DNA of 64,000 nt from JAIOSM01 sp964565415. Its GTDB lineage: Bacteria; Desulfobacterota; Desulfobacteria; Desulfobacterales; Desulfobacteraceae. The notes beneath the pieces are model-generated. The model was given only the letters and a program-made list of their open reading frames with translations, had not been told where the DNA came from and made no database searches. The translations under genes were made by a program, and so were the position numbers. Position 1 is the stretch's first letter; each line of letters begins with the position of its first letter. Shown here in pieces: positions 8,683-16,852 of this stretch. The stretch covers positions 1 to 64,000 of the forward strand of contig CAZMEX010000008.1 in NCBI GenBank assembly GCA_964565415.1, written 5' to 3'.

Positions 8683-8711
8683 ACTATAATACATACTCTT
8701 TTCTATTGCAA
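8683..8711 (-). promoter_or_regulatory. Sigma-70 promoter of the methyltransferase cassette
   Basis: On the minus strand, -35 TTGCAA (8711-8706) and -10 TATAGT (8688-8683) are separated by exactly 17 nt. This places a transcript start about 35-40 nt upstream of the ParB/Srx-like ATG at 8638, which has AAAGGGG as ribosome-binding site. Confidence 0.6.
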
Positions 8712-8789
8712 ATAAACTGTTATTTATAAAAATTAAAAGAAAAAAGTCAGATATCAAATCAACCGCAAACAAACCCCAAAAGATGTCAA

Positions 8790-8884
8790 AAAGGGGGCTG
8801 CTACCTGAGGAGACGCAAACTGACAAGGTTCGGAGCCTCCAGTTGAAGAGATGCATGGCGTGGACTCAAGGGTAATCCTGTCCT
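8790..8884. other. GC-rich block, possible structured RNA
   Basis: About 90 bases are roughly half G+C, while the flanks are near 30 percent. Pairings visible on the plus strand are GGAGAC (8809-8814) with GCCTCC (8835-8840, one G-U pair), AACT (8818-8821) inside that loop with AGTT (8841-8844), which would form a pseudoknot, and a hairpin GGAC/GTCC plus AGG/CCT at 8862-8883. I could not match it to SRP RNA, 6S RNA, tmRNA or a known riboswitch. A 76-codon minus frame crosses it but looks non-coding. It may also be a remnant of a degraded gene. Confidence 0.3.
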
Positions 8885-8977
8885 TAAAATATTTTTACAA
8901 TTCAGTTTTATACATAATAAAGTGAGTAATTAATATCTGACTACTGTCAGGTATGGTCACGATTAATACACTCTATA

Positions 8978-9227
8978 TTAGCTTAATTGAAACATATCAG
9001 GGTTTCTTGCAGTGGCCCATTCATGGTATAAATCAGGAATGTAGGTGATAAGTTCCTTTTCATCTATAAATGATGGGACTATCAAATCATTTGCAGGGCG
9101 GCTCTTGCTATCATTCCCTAATATAGGGTTTTCAGGATTAATATCAAATCCTGCGTAAAATGCTTCTCCCCCAAGCTCCTGTTAACACAATAGCTCTTGG
9201 CAGGTCGTGTTTCAATTCATCTTCCAT
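8978..9227 (-). pseudogene. Frameshifted fragment of a crotonase-like (enoyl-CoA hydratase) gene
   Basis: On the minus strand one frame reads LKHDLPRAIVLTGA, ending near 9173. The next frame, one base over, continues GGEAFYAGFDINPENPIL and runs to a stop at 8978-8980. Joined, this gives the crotonase core pattern of an IVLTGAG strand followed by an AFCAG-type oxyanion-hole turn. One extra base beside the run of C at 9168-9172 accounts for the shift. Upstream in-frame stops and the missing rest of the usual 260 residues show it is dead. It may relate to the acyl-CoA genes at the start of the window. The tail after residue 45 does not look like a typical crotonase, so some doubt remains. Confidence 0.55.
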
Positions 9228-9333
9228 CCTAAAAGTCTCTGATCAGATACTTTTTAGTGTGATTTTGGTCTTTACCATATGTCTGGTAATGTGTGGGGAT
9301 GGTGCAGGGAAGCAATAGCATGGAGAAACAACC

Positions 9334-9594
9334 TTGACTTTGCTTGAAACTTTTAAAGTGCAGTCAGAAATACTTGAATCATTTCAGGATGATTTTTCAA
9401 AGTACAAACCCAGTGTTGATCCTTTATGCCTTAATGCAGTTTTTTTAAATGCAGCAAAGAGAGTTGGTGAGCAGATAAAATATACAAAACTCAACCAGGG
9501 TCATTCCGGTCAGACAAACCGCAAAGCTTTTGCCCTCAAGAAATTACTAAAATATAAGGAAACCAGGGGTCTGTCTATAAATCTTCCATTTTGA
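9334..9594 (+). pseudogene. Fragment of an AAA ATPase with DUF4143-like C-terminal region
   Basis: An open frame of 86 codons from a TTG with no convincing ribosome-binding site. The stretch QSEILESFQDDFSKYKP, followed later by AAKRVGEQIKYTKL, resembles the helical region after the ATPase core in DUF4143-type AAA proteins, where an EILETYxxDF helix is followed by QVGxKVKY. The Walker motifs expected about 200 residues upstream are absent, and the end is cut too. I read it as a remnant of a gene that was inserted or lost here, beside the crotonase remnant. A short standalone protein is less likely. Confidence 0.45.
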
Positions 9595-9886
9595 TCACTT
9601 CAAAAGCAACCTCTTCATAGGGATGAACTTTTTTTAAAGTCTCTACAGCTTTTTTAATTATAGAATTATCACAAACCATCTCCACTTTATATTCCTCAAC
9701 ATATTCCAATATATTGTTTTTTCCAATGTGAGGGTTTGCTTTATCAAGGGGTCTGAACTGACCCGTACCAATAGATTCAAAAGCGCACATATCGTAAGCT
9801 TCATACCTACCAGCACCAATATCAAAAAGCGCTTGTTTAACAGCTTCTTTATTTTCCGAGGGTACAAAAAAATTCAGTTTATACAT
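9575..9886 (-). CDS. NIF3/YqfO C-terminal domain-like protein
   Basis: Protein of 103 residues from the ATG at 9886, which is preceded by GAGGA; the in-frame GTG four codons earlier lies within that site and is less likely. The sequence shows GAGRYEAYDMCAFES, GTGQFRPL and HPYEEVAFEV, the signature of the CutA-like domain found inserted in NIF3/YqfO proteins and also as a standalone small protein. The role is unknown; a trimeric signalling or metal-related function has been proposed for relatives. It has no signal peptide. The 3' end overlaps the ATPase fragment on the other strand by 20 bases. It looks intact among decayed neighbours. Confidence 0.8.
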   Translation of the reverse strand: MYKLNFFVPSENKEAVKQALFDIGAGRYEAYDMCAFESIGTGQFRPLDKANPHIGKNNILEYVEEYKVEMVCDNSIIKKAVETLKKVHPYEEVAFEVIKMEDL

Positions 9887-9898
9887 TGTCTTCCTCAC

Positions 9899-10212
9899 TA
9901 TTTATATCTTCTATTCATCTCCTGATATCTTTTTAGCCCATTCAGGTAAAGAAGATATTAATTCTTTACATTAAGGATCATCCTGCAAAGAATTGTCTAA
10001 AAGTCTGACAATATGTTGCATTGTGCGAGGAATGCGGCTGTGTATTTTCGTAAGAGGAACACCAGGACCACTTCTGATACACGCTGGTGAACACATGCCT
10101 CATTTACGCACTAATTGCAGAATTGGTTGTTGCAGGAGTAGCATGTAAAATGTGCTTTTTGTGTGGAGTGATATTTACAATATTGAGTTATACTTTTCAG
10201 CACACTACAAGC
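9899..10212. other. Degenerate intergenic stretch with coding traces
   Basis: No intact gene is seen. On the minus strand, 9916-10070 reads VPLTKIHSRIPRTMQHIVRL, then LLDNSLQDDP, then an in-frame TAA and CKELISSLPEWAKKISGDE before a stop. This looks like the broken C-terminal end of a lost gene. A second minus frame further upstream shows a Cys-rich HFTCYSCNNQFCN patch followed by a stop, slightly like the zinc-binding start of IS91-type transposases, but too short to name. Confidence 0.3.
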
Positions 10213-10452
10213 CTAGCAAGATAATTGGCTATAATATGAGATAAGACTCTTTTGTTCTTTGCAGGTTTGTTTGATTCTTTTCATGGCAGCAATTTGTTGC
10301 TTTTTTAATTTTTTCATATCTTCATTGGACTGTTTTTCTGCAAGTTTATAATCTTTTTGGATTTGACGGTTTCTGCTAACCATTTCAGAGTGTAGCTCTT
10401 CGCATTTTCTATCATCCAGACTTCCAAAATTGTAAAACCCTCTTTTTTTCAT
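10213..10452 (-). CDS. Small coiled-coil hypothetical protein
   Basis: Protein of 79 residues, very rich in Lys, Gln and Glu. The middle (residues 20-68) is a continuous charged helix, probably a coiled coil. No Cys cluster, signal peptide or membrane segment is seen. The start has a good ribosome-binding site (AAAGGGG, about 7 nt upstream), which supports real expression. It is divergent from der with a 114-nt shared promoter region. I do not recognise the family. Confidence 0.55.
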   Translation of the reverse strand: MKKRGFYNFGSLDDRKCEELHSEMVSRNRQIQKDYKLAEKQSNEDMKKLKKQQIAAMKRIKQTCKEQKSLISYYSQLSC

Positions 10453-10566
10453 AAATCATACCCCTTTAAAAGTAAAAGTGTTATAAATATCTTTTATTAA
10501 ATATTATTTACTAATTTAGTTTATTTATGTCAAGAATAGTTTGAATGTTTTGGAGGATTAAAAAAA

Positions 10567-12009
10567 ATGAAGCCTGTTGTTGCACTCCTTGGCAGACCCA
10601 ATGTAGGCAAATCAACATTTTTTAACAGAATAACCAGCTCAAGGCAGGCTCTGGTGGATGATATGCCAGGTGTTACAAGGGACAGGCAATATTGTGAAAC
10701 TTCCTGGGATGATGTTGTTTTTACACTTGTTGATACAGGCGGCTTTTTAAGTACAGATGGTGATTATTTTGCTGAAGATATAAAAGAGCAGATTGATATC
10801 GTGGTTATGCAGGCTGATGTCCTGGTTTTTATACTGGATGGTAAGCAAGGGCTGACTCCTTATGATAAAGAGCTTGCAATCCAGTTAAGAAAAGTATCCA
10901 AGCCTATATTTTATCTTGTGAATAAAACTGAGAGTGGAAAACAACAAAATGAGCTTTATCAGTTTTATTCTCTTGGCATTGATAAATTTTACCCGGTTTC
11001 TGCTGAGCATGGTATTGGAATACCGGATTTCCTTGATGATATGATTAAAGCTTTGCCAAAAGAGACAGCACAAGAGAGTGATATTGATAAAGGCATAAAA
11101 ATTGCTGTGGTTGGAAGACCCAATGTTGGTAAATCCTCGCTGGTAAATAAACTGTTTGGTGAGAAAAGAGTTATTGTAAATAAACTTGCTGGAACCACAA
11201 GGGATTCAGTGGAACTTGCTGTGGAATATGATAATAAGAGGTTCACACTTATTGATACTGCTGGTATCAGGCGCAAAGGAAAAGTAAAACAAAAAATAGA
11301 AAAATTTTCAATTATAAAATCTTTGGGCAGCATGGATGAGTGTGATGTTGCTTTGATAGTTATTGATGTCAAAGAGGGTGTGACAGACCAGGATATAACC
11401 ATTGCAGGGTATGCTGAAAAAAAAGGATGCGGAGTTCTTTTTCTTTTAAATAAATGGGATTTGCTTACTAAAGAGGATAAAAAAGAGAAAAAGTTTATGG
11501 AGGATTTGCGATATAAAGCAAAATTTTTATCCCATGCTCCGGTTGTAACAATATCTGCTTTAACAGGTCTTCGCACAAATAAGATTTTCAAAATGGTTGA
11601 AAAAATTTATGAAGAATACTCTTACAGAATAAATACAGGTCTGCTTAATAGAATTGTTGAAGATGCAGTACTAAGGGTTGAACCATCCCTGCATAAAGGT
11701 AGAAGGCTTAAGTTTTTTTACTCAGCCCAGGTTTCTGTCAAACCGCCAAGTTTTGTATGCTTTGTTAATTATCCCGATGCAGTACATTTCTCTTACAAAA
11801 GGTATCTTTTAAATCAGATAAGAGAGATATCTGAGCTTGAGATGACACCATTAAGATTATATTTCAGGGAGCGGTCAGGAAAAAGAGAATTTAATAAACC
11901 TTCAAGGCAAATGGATTTTTATCTTAAAAAAAAGCAGAAAATTAATACGAAAAGGCGGAAAAAAAGAAAAGAACAAAGTTTGAGCAAACAAAAACGGGAT
12001 GAGAAATAG
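10567..12009 (+). CDS. der: Ribosome biogenesis GTPase Der (EngA)
   Basis: Protein of 480 residues with two tandem GTPase domains, the hallmark of Der, which acts in 50S ribosomal subunit assembly. Domain 1 has GRPNVGKSTFFNRI at about 8 and DTGGF; its G4 motif reads NKTE where NKxD is usual. Domain 2 has GRPNVGKSSLVNKL at about 184, DTAGIRRKGK and NKWD. A KH-like domain follows from about 350, and the C-terminal tail is strongly basic. It starts at ATG after TGGAGGA. Its last 11 bases overlap rarA, so the two are translationally coupled. Confidence 0.97.
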   Translation: MKPVVALLGRPNVGKSTFFNRITSSRQALVDDMPGVTRDRQYCETSWDDVVFTLVDTGGFLSTDGDYFAEDIKEQIDIVVMQADVLVFILDGKQGLTPYDKELAIQLRKVSKPIFYLVNKTESGKQQNELYQFYSLGIDKFYPVSAEHGIGIPDFLDDMIKALPKETAQESDIDKGIKIAVVGRPNVGKSSLVNKLFGEKRVIVNKLAGTTRDSVELAVEYDNKRFTLIDTAGIRRKGKVKQKIEKFSIIKSLGSMDECDVALIVIDVKEGVTDQDITIAGYAEKKGCGVLFLLNKWDLLTKEDKKEKKFMEDLRYKAKFLSHAPVVTISALTGLRTNKIFKMVEKIYEEYSYRINTGLLNRIVEDAVLRVEPSLHKGRRLKFFYSAQVSVKPPSFVCFVNYPDAVHFSYKRYLLNQIREISELEMTPLRLYFRERSGKREFNKPSRQMDFYLKKKQKINTKRRKKRKEQSLSKQKRDEK

Positions 12010-13333
12010 AGAAAAACAGGTGGAAAATTTTAAGCCAAATATTAAAGAAGCTGATCCTGCCTCTCCCCTGGCAGACAGAATGCGACCCCAAACCCTTGAA
12101 CAACTTGCAGGACAGGAGCATATCACAAAAAAAGGCGAGCTTCTTCAAAGGGCGATTGAGAATGACAACCTTTTTTCAATTATTTTGTGGGGACCTCCTG
12201 GGTGTGGGAAAACAACCATTGCAACGATTATTGCAAATGAAACCAAGGCTAACTTTATCCATATTTCAGCAGTGCTATCCAGTGTTAAAGATGTAAGAGA
12301 AATTATTAAAGATGCTGAAAAAAATAGAGAACTTCATAAAAAGAAGACAATTCTTTTTGTTGATGAGATACATAGATTCAATAAAGCCCAGCAGGATGCG
12401 TTTTTACACCATGTTGAAAACGGAGTAATCACCCTTGTGGGGGCAACCACTGAAAACCCTTCCTTTGAGGTTATCCCGGCACTGGTATCAAGGTGCAGAG
12501 TCTTGAGTTTAAAAGCTCTTAACAAAAAAAGTATTACAACAATTTTAAAGGGTGCGCTTAAGGACCAGGAGAGGGGGCTTGGGTATCGCAACTTGAGGCT
12601 TTCTGATAAAGCTTTTGAGCATATATCTGATATCTCCCAGGGGGATGCAAGGGTTGCTCTCTCTAACCTTGAAATCATAACAACACATTTTAAGGATAAA
12701 TCATCCATTGAAATCAAAGATGTTGAAGAGTCTCTCCAGAAAAAAGCAATCATGTATGATAAGGCAGGCGAAGAGCATTTCAATCTGATCTCTGCACTGC
12801 ATAAAAGCCTGCGTGGAAGTGATCCTGATGCTGCAATATATTGGCTTGCAAGGATGCTTAAGGGCGGTGAAGACCCGATTTATATTTTAAGAAGAATGGT
12901 TAGATTTGCAACTGAGGATATTGGTATTGCCGATCCTGGTGCCCTGAGCGTTGCCTTGAATGCAATGGAGTCATTCAGATTTTTAGGACATCCCGAAGGC
13001 GATGAAGCGATTTTCCAGGCAGCAATTTATCTTGCAACAGCACCTAAGAGCAACGCTGTCTATATGGCAGCAAGAAAAGTTAGAGAAGAGATTAAAAAGA
13101 CAGGATATCTTCCAGTACCGTTTCACATAAGAAATGCTCCCACAGGCTTGATGAAAGATATGGGATATGGCAAAGGGTATAAGTATTCCCATGATTTTAA
13201 AAAAGCGTATGTTCCCCAGGATTATCTTCCTGATGATATTTCAAATAAAAGGTTTTACTCACCAACTGACCGAGGATATGAAAATATTGTAAAAAAAAGA
13301 TTAGAGGGCTGGCTTAAGATCAAAAATAGATAG
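11999..13333 (+). CDS. rarA: Replication-associated recombination protein RarA (MgsA)
   Basis: Protein of 444 residues, an AAA+ ATPase of the clamp-loader group that acts at stalled replication forks. Walker A GPPGCGKTTIA is at about 64 and Walker B LFVDEIHRFNKAQQD at about 117, with sensor 1 in GATTENPSF. The C-terminal half carries the tetramerisation region with GSDPDAAIYWLARML. The first 20 residues are variable. The ATG lies within the end of der (11-nt overlap). It converges with the DUF4388-like gene, with only 14 bases between them. Confidence 0.95.
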   Translation: MRNREKQVENFKPNIKEADPASPLADRMRPQTLEQLAGQEHITKKGELLQRAIENDNLFSIILWGPPGCGKTTIATIIANETKANFIHISAVLSSVKDVREIIKDAEKNRELHKKKTILFVDEIHRFNKAQQDAFLHHVENGVITLVGATTENPSFEVIPALVSRCRVLSLKALNKKSITTILKGALKDQERGLGYRNLRLSDKAFEHISDISQGDARVALSNLEIITTHFKDKSSIEIKDVEESLQKKAIMYDKAGEEHFNLISALHKSLRGSDPDAAIYWLARMLKGGEDPIYILRRMVRFATEDIGIADPGALSVALNAMESFRFLGHPEGDEAIFQAAIYLATAPKSNAVYMAARKVREEIKKTGYLPVPFHIRNAPTGLMKDMGYGKGYKYSHDFKKAYVPQDYLPDDISNKRFYSPTDRGYENIVKKRLEGWLKIKNR

Positions 13334-13347
13334 AGGTATGGAAAAGG

Positions 13348-14121
13348 TTATTTCTGAAAGGCCTGATTGACTATATCCTGTATATTCAGAGCTTTTTGTT
13401 CTTTTTTGTTCAGATTTTTCCTAATAAAATTCAGTAAAGGTCCAAGGTCGCTTCTGCACAAATTGTTTTTTGTCAGACCCATGACATTATAAGCTTCATC
13501 CACCATAACCTTTGCAATGGGACCTGTTATGCCAGACAAGGTTTTACTGAGTATTTTAAAGAAATGATCACTTTTTTCAATGGATATTAACTTATGGGGT
13601 TTAACCACCTTTGTAAAATCCATCTCTACAAATCGTGATATAATCATGAGCATTTCCAATTCAGTTAATTCAGAATCAATCAAAATTTCAAGGACTGTTT
13701 TTGACCCGTCCATAGCAGTGGCAACTCTGAGATCATCTTCAGTAAAATACTTTGTTTCACCCATGGCAGCTTTGTCAAACCTTAATACAGTTTCGCACCC
13801 CGATATATATTTTTTTATATTTACAACTTTTTTATTAATTCTGGAAAGATGGGTCATGATTTTTTTGGTCTGTCTGGCACTATTGGGAGTGCCTGGCGGA
13901 ATATTTAATTTTTTGTTTTTAAATTGAGCAAGAAAGCTTACCCATGAGAAGATTTCTCTGGCTGCCTGGGTACCTTGAAATTCATTGGTTTTTATGGCAA
14001 CAATTGCTCCTGAGGAGATATAAATTCTTCCAGGATTATTTGAGTAGTGCACAATATCAAGTGTTCCAGAGGTCTTTGAGTTTATTATTGGCTTTATCAC
14101 TGAATATAGTGATCTATACAT
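13348..14121 (-). CDS. DUF4388-like protein
   Basis: Protein of 257 residues. The N-terminal part resembles the DUF4388/PatA-N domain: SGTLDIVHYSNNPGRIYISS at about 17-36, then GAIVAIKTNEFQG and AAREIFSWVSF. Such domains occur in signalling proteins of Deltaproteobacteria and cyanobacteria. A helical middle section follows, and the end (about 195-255) has SGITGPIAKVMVDEA and LLNFIRKNLN, like tail domains that often follow DUF4388. No receiver or enzyme domain is present. It stands alone leftward, with a 392-nt divergent gap to the thiolase. Function is unknown; a regulatory role is a guess. Confidence 0.6.
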   Translation of the reverse strand: MYRSLYSVIKPIINSKTSGTLDIVHYSNNPGRIYISSGAIVAIKTNEFQGTQAAREIFSWVSFLAQFKNKKLNIPPGTPNSARQTKKIMTHLSRINKKVVNIKKYISGCETVLRFDKAAMGETKYFTEDDLRVATAMDGSKTVLEILIDSELTELEMLMIISRFVEMDFTKVVKPHKLISIEKSDHFFKILSKTLSGITGPIAKVMVDEAYNVMGLTKNNLCRSDLGPLLNFIRKNLNKKEQKALNIQDIVNQAFQK

Positions 14122-14513
14122 GTAAAACCATATCTCCTTTTGTTTATCTTAATGCCTCGGTACAAACAATATTGCCATTGCACGGCACGGCAATTGAGTG
14201 GTTCTGATATTCCACAACACCATAACACTTTATATCAGCTTTATTGCAACTTGAATAAATTTTTAATTTCCCTGATATTTATAGTACTATATAATGGATT
14301 TTTCATTAATGTCAATCTTTCAAAAGAGAATTTTCAAGGTTATGATTTAGTTTGGTTTTATGTTGCCAGCTTATCTGTTTTAATATAAAATCTTGTTTTC
14401 TATACGATTTTTATGATATGAGATTTACAATTAGTTATTGATTTAAATGTTATTTTTTTTATTTGTCACTATTTGATTTGTTTAATCAAATTAATTTTCA
14501 GGAGGTATTTTAG
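14122..14513. other. Divergent intergenic region before the thiolase
   Basis: No gene is seen. It is AT-rich, carries an inverted repeat just before the thiolase ribosome-binding site (listed separately), and a TATAAT at about 14292-14297 (in ACTATATAATGG) that could be a -10 element, but no good -35 is paired with it. Confidence 0.5.
14471..14491. promoter_or_regulatory. Palindromic operator candidate upstream of thiolase
   Basis: ATTTGATT (14471-14478) and AATCAAAT (14484-14491) form a perfect 8-bp inverted repeat with a 5-base spacer. It lies 22 nt before the thiolase start, overlapping the expected leader, so binding there would block expression. The size fits a TetR- or GntR-type dimer site. 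No T-tract follows, so it is not a terminator. Confidence 0.4.
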
Positions 14514-15800
14514 ATGAGAAATGTTGTTATTGTGAGTGGAGCCAGAACTCCAATCGGTTCGTTTGGAGGCTCCTTAAAAAGTGTGTCAGCCATTGACCTT
14601 GGTACTCTTGCCATGCGAGAAGTATTTAAAAAGGCAGGGCTTAGACCCGTTGCAAGTGAATTTCAAAAAAGCTTAGGTCCGGATGCACTTAAAGATCAGG
14701 GACTTCTTGATCTTGAAAAAGAGGGACATGATTATGATGATTCAGCACAACAAATTGCTATAGATGAAGTTATTGTGGGTAATGTTCTCCAGGCAGGGCA
14801 GGGTCAGAATCCTGCAAGACAAACCATGATCAGGGCAGGTCTTCCAAGGGAGACTCCGGCATTTACCCTTAATAAGGTATGTGCCTCAGGTCTTAAGGCA
14901 ATAGCATTAGGTGCTCAATCTATTATGACCGGAAGTGCTGATGTTGTGCTTGCAGGCGGACAGGAAAGCATGAGTAATGCACCCATGGCTTTGCCCAAGG
15001 CAAGGTGGGGTCACAGGATGGAATTGACCGGCAAAGGTGATATTTATGACCTCATGGTTTTTGATGGTCTGTATGAGATTTTCTATGGATATCATATGGG
15101 ACTGACCGCTGAAAACATTGTTGATAAATATGGTATTTCAAGGGAAGAGCAGGATAAACTTACGCTATTAAGTCACCAGAGAGCCTTTGGTGCAGTTAAT
15201 GACGGAACTTTTGCTGAAGAGATTGTTCCGGTATCATTTATGTCAAGAAGAAAAGAAGTTATTGTGGATAAAGATGAACGTCCAATGGAAACAAGCATGG
15301 AACAGCTCTCAAAGCTGCGCCCTGTATTTAAGAAAGATGGGAGTGTAACTGCTGGGAATGCTTCAGGTATTAACGATGCTGCAGCATCCGTGCTTTTAAT
15401 GACCGAAGAGAAAGCAGATGAACTAGGGCTTGAGAAGCTTGCAAAGATTAAAGCTTTTGCATCGGGTGGAGTTGACCCTGCATATATGGGTATTGGTGTT
15501 GTTCCGGCTGTGAACAGAGCCTTAAAACAAGCTTCCATGACAATTGGTGATATTGACCTTATTGAGCTCAATGAAGCATTTGCGTCCCAGGCAATAGGCT
15601 GCATGAAAGAGCTTGGTATTGATTATGAAAAACCAAATGAACTGGGAAGTGGAATATCCCTGGGTCATCCAATAGGCTGCACTGGTGCGAGACAGGTTGT
15701 AACAGCAGTAAATCAGATGAAAAGAAAAGATTATTCCACCGGACTCATAACCATGTGTATTGGCGGTGGCATGGGTATGGCAATGGTGATTGAAAGATAA
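14514..15800 (+). CDS. Thiolase (acetyl-CoA C-acetyltransferase)
   Basis: Protein of 428 residues that condenses or cleaves acyl-CoA thioesters. The nucleophile is Cys123 in NKVCASGLKAI; the second half has NEAFASQ, GHPIGCTGARQV with the catalytic His, and CIGGGMG with the second Cys. Length is about 35 residues above the usual 393, owing to an insertion at about residues 44-82 (LRPVASEFQKSLGPD and the acidic stretch after it) where most thiolases have a short loop before DEVIVGNVLQAG. The start follows AGGAGG. A perfect inverted repeat lies just upstream, and a strong terminator follows. It stands alone, so its pathway, beta-oxidation or acetoacetyl-CoA use, is open. Confidence 0.93.
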   Translation: MRNVVIVSGARTPIGSFGGSLKSVSAIDLGTLAMREVFKKAGLRPVASEFQKSLGPDALKDQGLLDLEKEGHDYDDSAQQIAIDEVIVGNVLQAGQGQNPARQTMIRAGLPRETPAFTLNKVCASGLKAIALGAQSIMTGSADVVLAGGQESMSNAPMALPKARWGHRMELTGKGDIYDLMVFDGLYEIFYGYHMGLTAENIVDKYGISREEQDKLTLLSHQRAFGAVNDGTFAEEIVPVSFMSRRKEVIVDKDERPMETSMEQLSKLRPVFKKDGSVTAGNASGINDAAASVLLMTEEKADELGLEKLAKIKAFASGGVDPAYMGIGVVPAVNRALKQASMTIGDIDLIELNEAFASQAIGCMKELGIDYEKPNELGSGISLGHPIGCTGARQVVTAVNQMKRKDYSTGLITMCIGGGMGMAMVIER

Positions 15801-15815
15801 TATTTTAAGTATTAT

Positions 15816-15858
15816 AAAACAGCTGTTTGCCGGGAGTATTGCATGCAGCTGTTTTTTT
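15816..15858 (+). terminator. Rho-independent terminator after thiolase
   Basis: The arms AAAACAGCTG and CAGCTGTTTT pair around a 20-base loop, and the second arm runs into a T-tract of seven. It ends the thiolase transcript before the phosphodiesterase gene. Confidence 0.75.
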
Positions 15859-15890
15859 AATTAAGACAAATGCAATTTAAAGCTTAAAAA

Positions 15891-16361
15891 ATGGATAAAA
15901 AACAATATAAAATCGGTGTGATCTCTGATACCCATGGCAAATTGAACCCTGAAGTTTTAGATTTATTTAAAGATGTTGATCATATTATCCATGCTGGAGA
16001 TATATGTGGTACAGATGTGCTTCACAATTTAAAAAAAATAGCCCCTCTGACAGCTGTTAAGGGGAACATGGATTTTGGAGAACTTACGTCTGAATTAAAC
16101 CCGACAGAGTCAATTAAATTGGGGCAGGTTTTTATATATATACTGCATATTCAACATATGCTGGATATAGAACCCGATGCAAAAGGTTTCAATGTTGTGA
16201 TTACAGGACATACACACATACCATTAATTGAATCAAAAAAAAGTGTGCTTTATATTAACCCTGGAAGTGCAACATTCCCAAAGCATAATAACAGCCCTAC
16301 AATTGCTTTTCTTTATATTGCTGAGAATAAAATCAATGCAGAGATTGTCGAATTGAAATGA
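15891..16361 (+). CDS. YfcE/MJ0936-type metallophosphodiesterase
   Basis: Protein of 156 residues of the calcineurin-like phosphoesterase fold. The metal motifs appear in order: ISDTHGKL at about 10, HAGDICG, KGNMDFGE (the usual GNCD is GNMD), and GHTHIPLIE, with NPGSATFPK at the end of the core. Length is normal for the YfcE/MJ0936 family, which hydrolyses phosphodiesters with Mn2+ or a similar metal; the natural substrate is unknown. It is cytoplasmic. The start is the only plausible ATG, with weak spacing to AAAGC. It is a single gene between terminators or hairpins. Confidence 0.88.
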   Translation: MDKKQYKIGVISDTHGKLNPEVLDLFKDVDHIIHAGDICGTDVLHNLKKIAPLTAVKGNMDFGELTSELNPTESIKLGQVFIYILHIQHMLDIEPDAKGFNVVITGHTHIPLIESKKSVLYINPGSATFPKHNNSPTIAFLYIAENKINAEIVELK

Positions 16362-16370
16362 TACGGATTT

Positions 16371-16390
16371 ATCTTTACTTGGGTAAAGAT
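16371..16390. other. Perfect hairpin after the phosphodiesterase gene
   Basis: ATCTTTAC (16371-16378) and GTAAAGAT (16383-16390) pair fully around TTGG. No T-tract follows, so it may be an mRNA-stabilising or regulatory hairpin, or a protein-binding site for the small gene downstream. Confidence 0.4.
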
Positions 16391-16465
16391 AGATGATAAT
16401 AATAATAAGTTTTAAGATAAGTGATTTTAATGTTTAGATAATTTATATAATGGAGTGCTTTTATT

Positions 16466-16621
16466 ATGGATATTCCAAGGAAGCTGGGTATTTTAATATA
16501 TACCATGGTGCCTGCGATAGTTGGTGGTGGAATTGTGTTTCATTTTTTTGGAAGCTATACTCAAGTTATTATTTTTGAGATCCTTTTGGTTATTGTGGCA
16601 TTGGGATTAATCAAAGACTAA
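16466..16621 (+). CDS. Small two-helix membrane protein
   Basis: Protein of 51 residues. The sequence starts MDIPRKLGILIYTMVPAIVG and has two hydrophobic segments, about 8-27 and 33-48, with a short polar turn at GSYTQ and a charged end KD. It should be a helical hairpin in the inner membrane. TATAAT sits 15 nt upstream and TGGAG 11-15 nt upstream of the ATG, supporting expression. I do not recognise a family. It could be a small regulator or an orphan. It lies alone between the phosphodiesterase and the permease. Confidence 0.5.
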   Translation: MDIPRKLGILIYTMVPAIVGGGIVFHFFGSYTQVIIFEILLVIVALGLIKD

Positions 16622-16630
16622 CTATGGGGT

Positions 16631-16670
16631 CAATCAGAAAGCAATCAGAAAGCAATCAGAAGGTAATCAG
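16631..16670 (+). repeat. Short tandem repeat, 11-base unit
   Basis: CAATCAGAAAG is repeated at 16631 and 16642, with a variant CAATCAGAAGG at 16653 and a partial TAATCAG at 16664. It starts 10 bases after the small membrane protein gene. The number of copies is small, and no function is evident. Confidence 0.8.
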
Positions 16671-16852
16671 TGAATAAATTAGAAAAACCGAGCCTGATCC
16701 TCTGTTGTTAGATTGAGTCTTTTTAAGGTTTGTTAAAGCCATCTTTATTTGTTTTTAGTATTTATTTTTAATTTGGTTTTTTATGCTTGGCTTGCTTGCT
16801 ATGGTTTCTTCCTCTCCTTTTTAACAAGTTTGTCTGATTAAATGGTGATGAT

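Noticed and set aside
8626..8856. 76-codon minus frame over the GC-rich block
   Set aside because: No ribosome-binding site, Cys/Ser/Phe-rich composition and overlap with the ParB/Srx start make it non-coding.
8790..8884. SRP (4.5S) RNA in the GC-rich block
   Set aside because: The minus strand has AACCTTGTCAG and AGGTAGCAGCC, a little like SRP, but the conserved GGAA loop and its context are missing.
16631..16670. CRISPR-like repeats
   Set aside because: The 11-base units are contiguous with no spacers and only three copies, so this is a simple tandem repeat.
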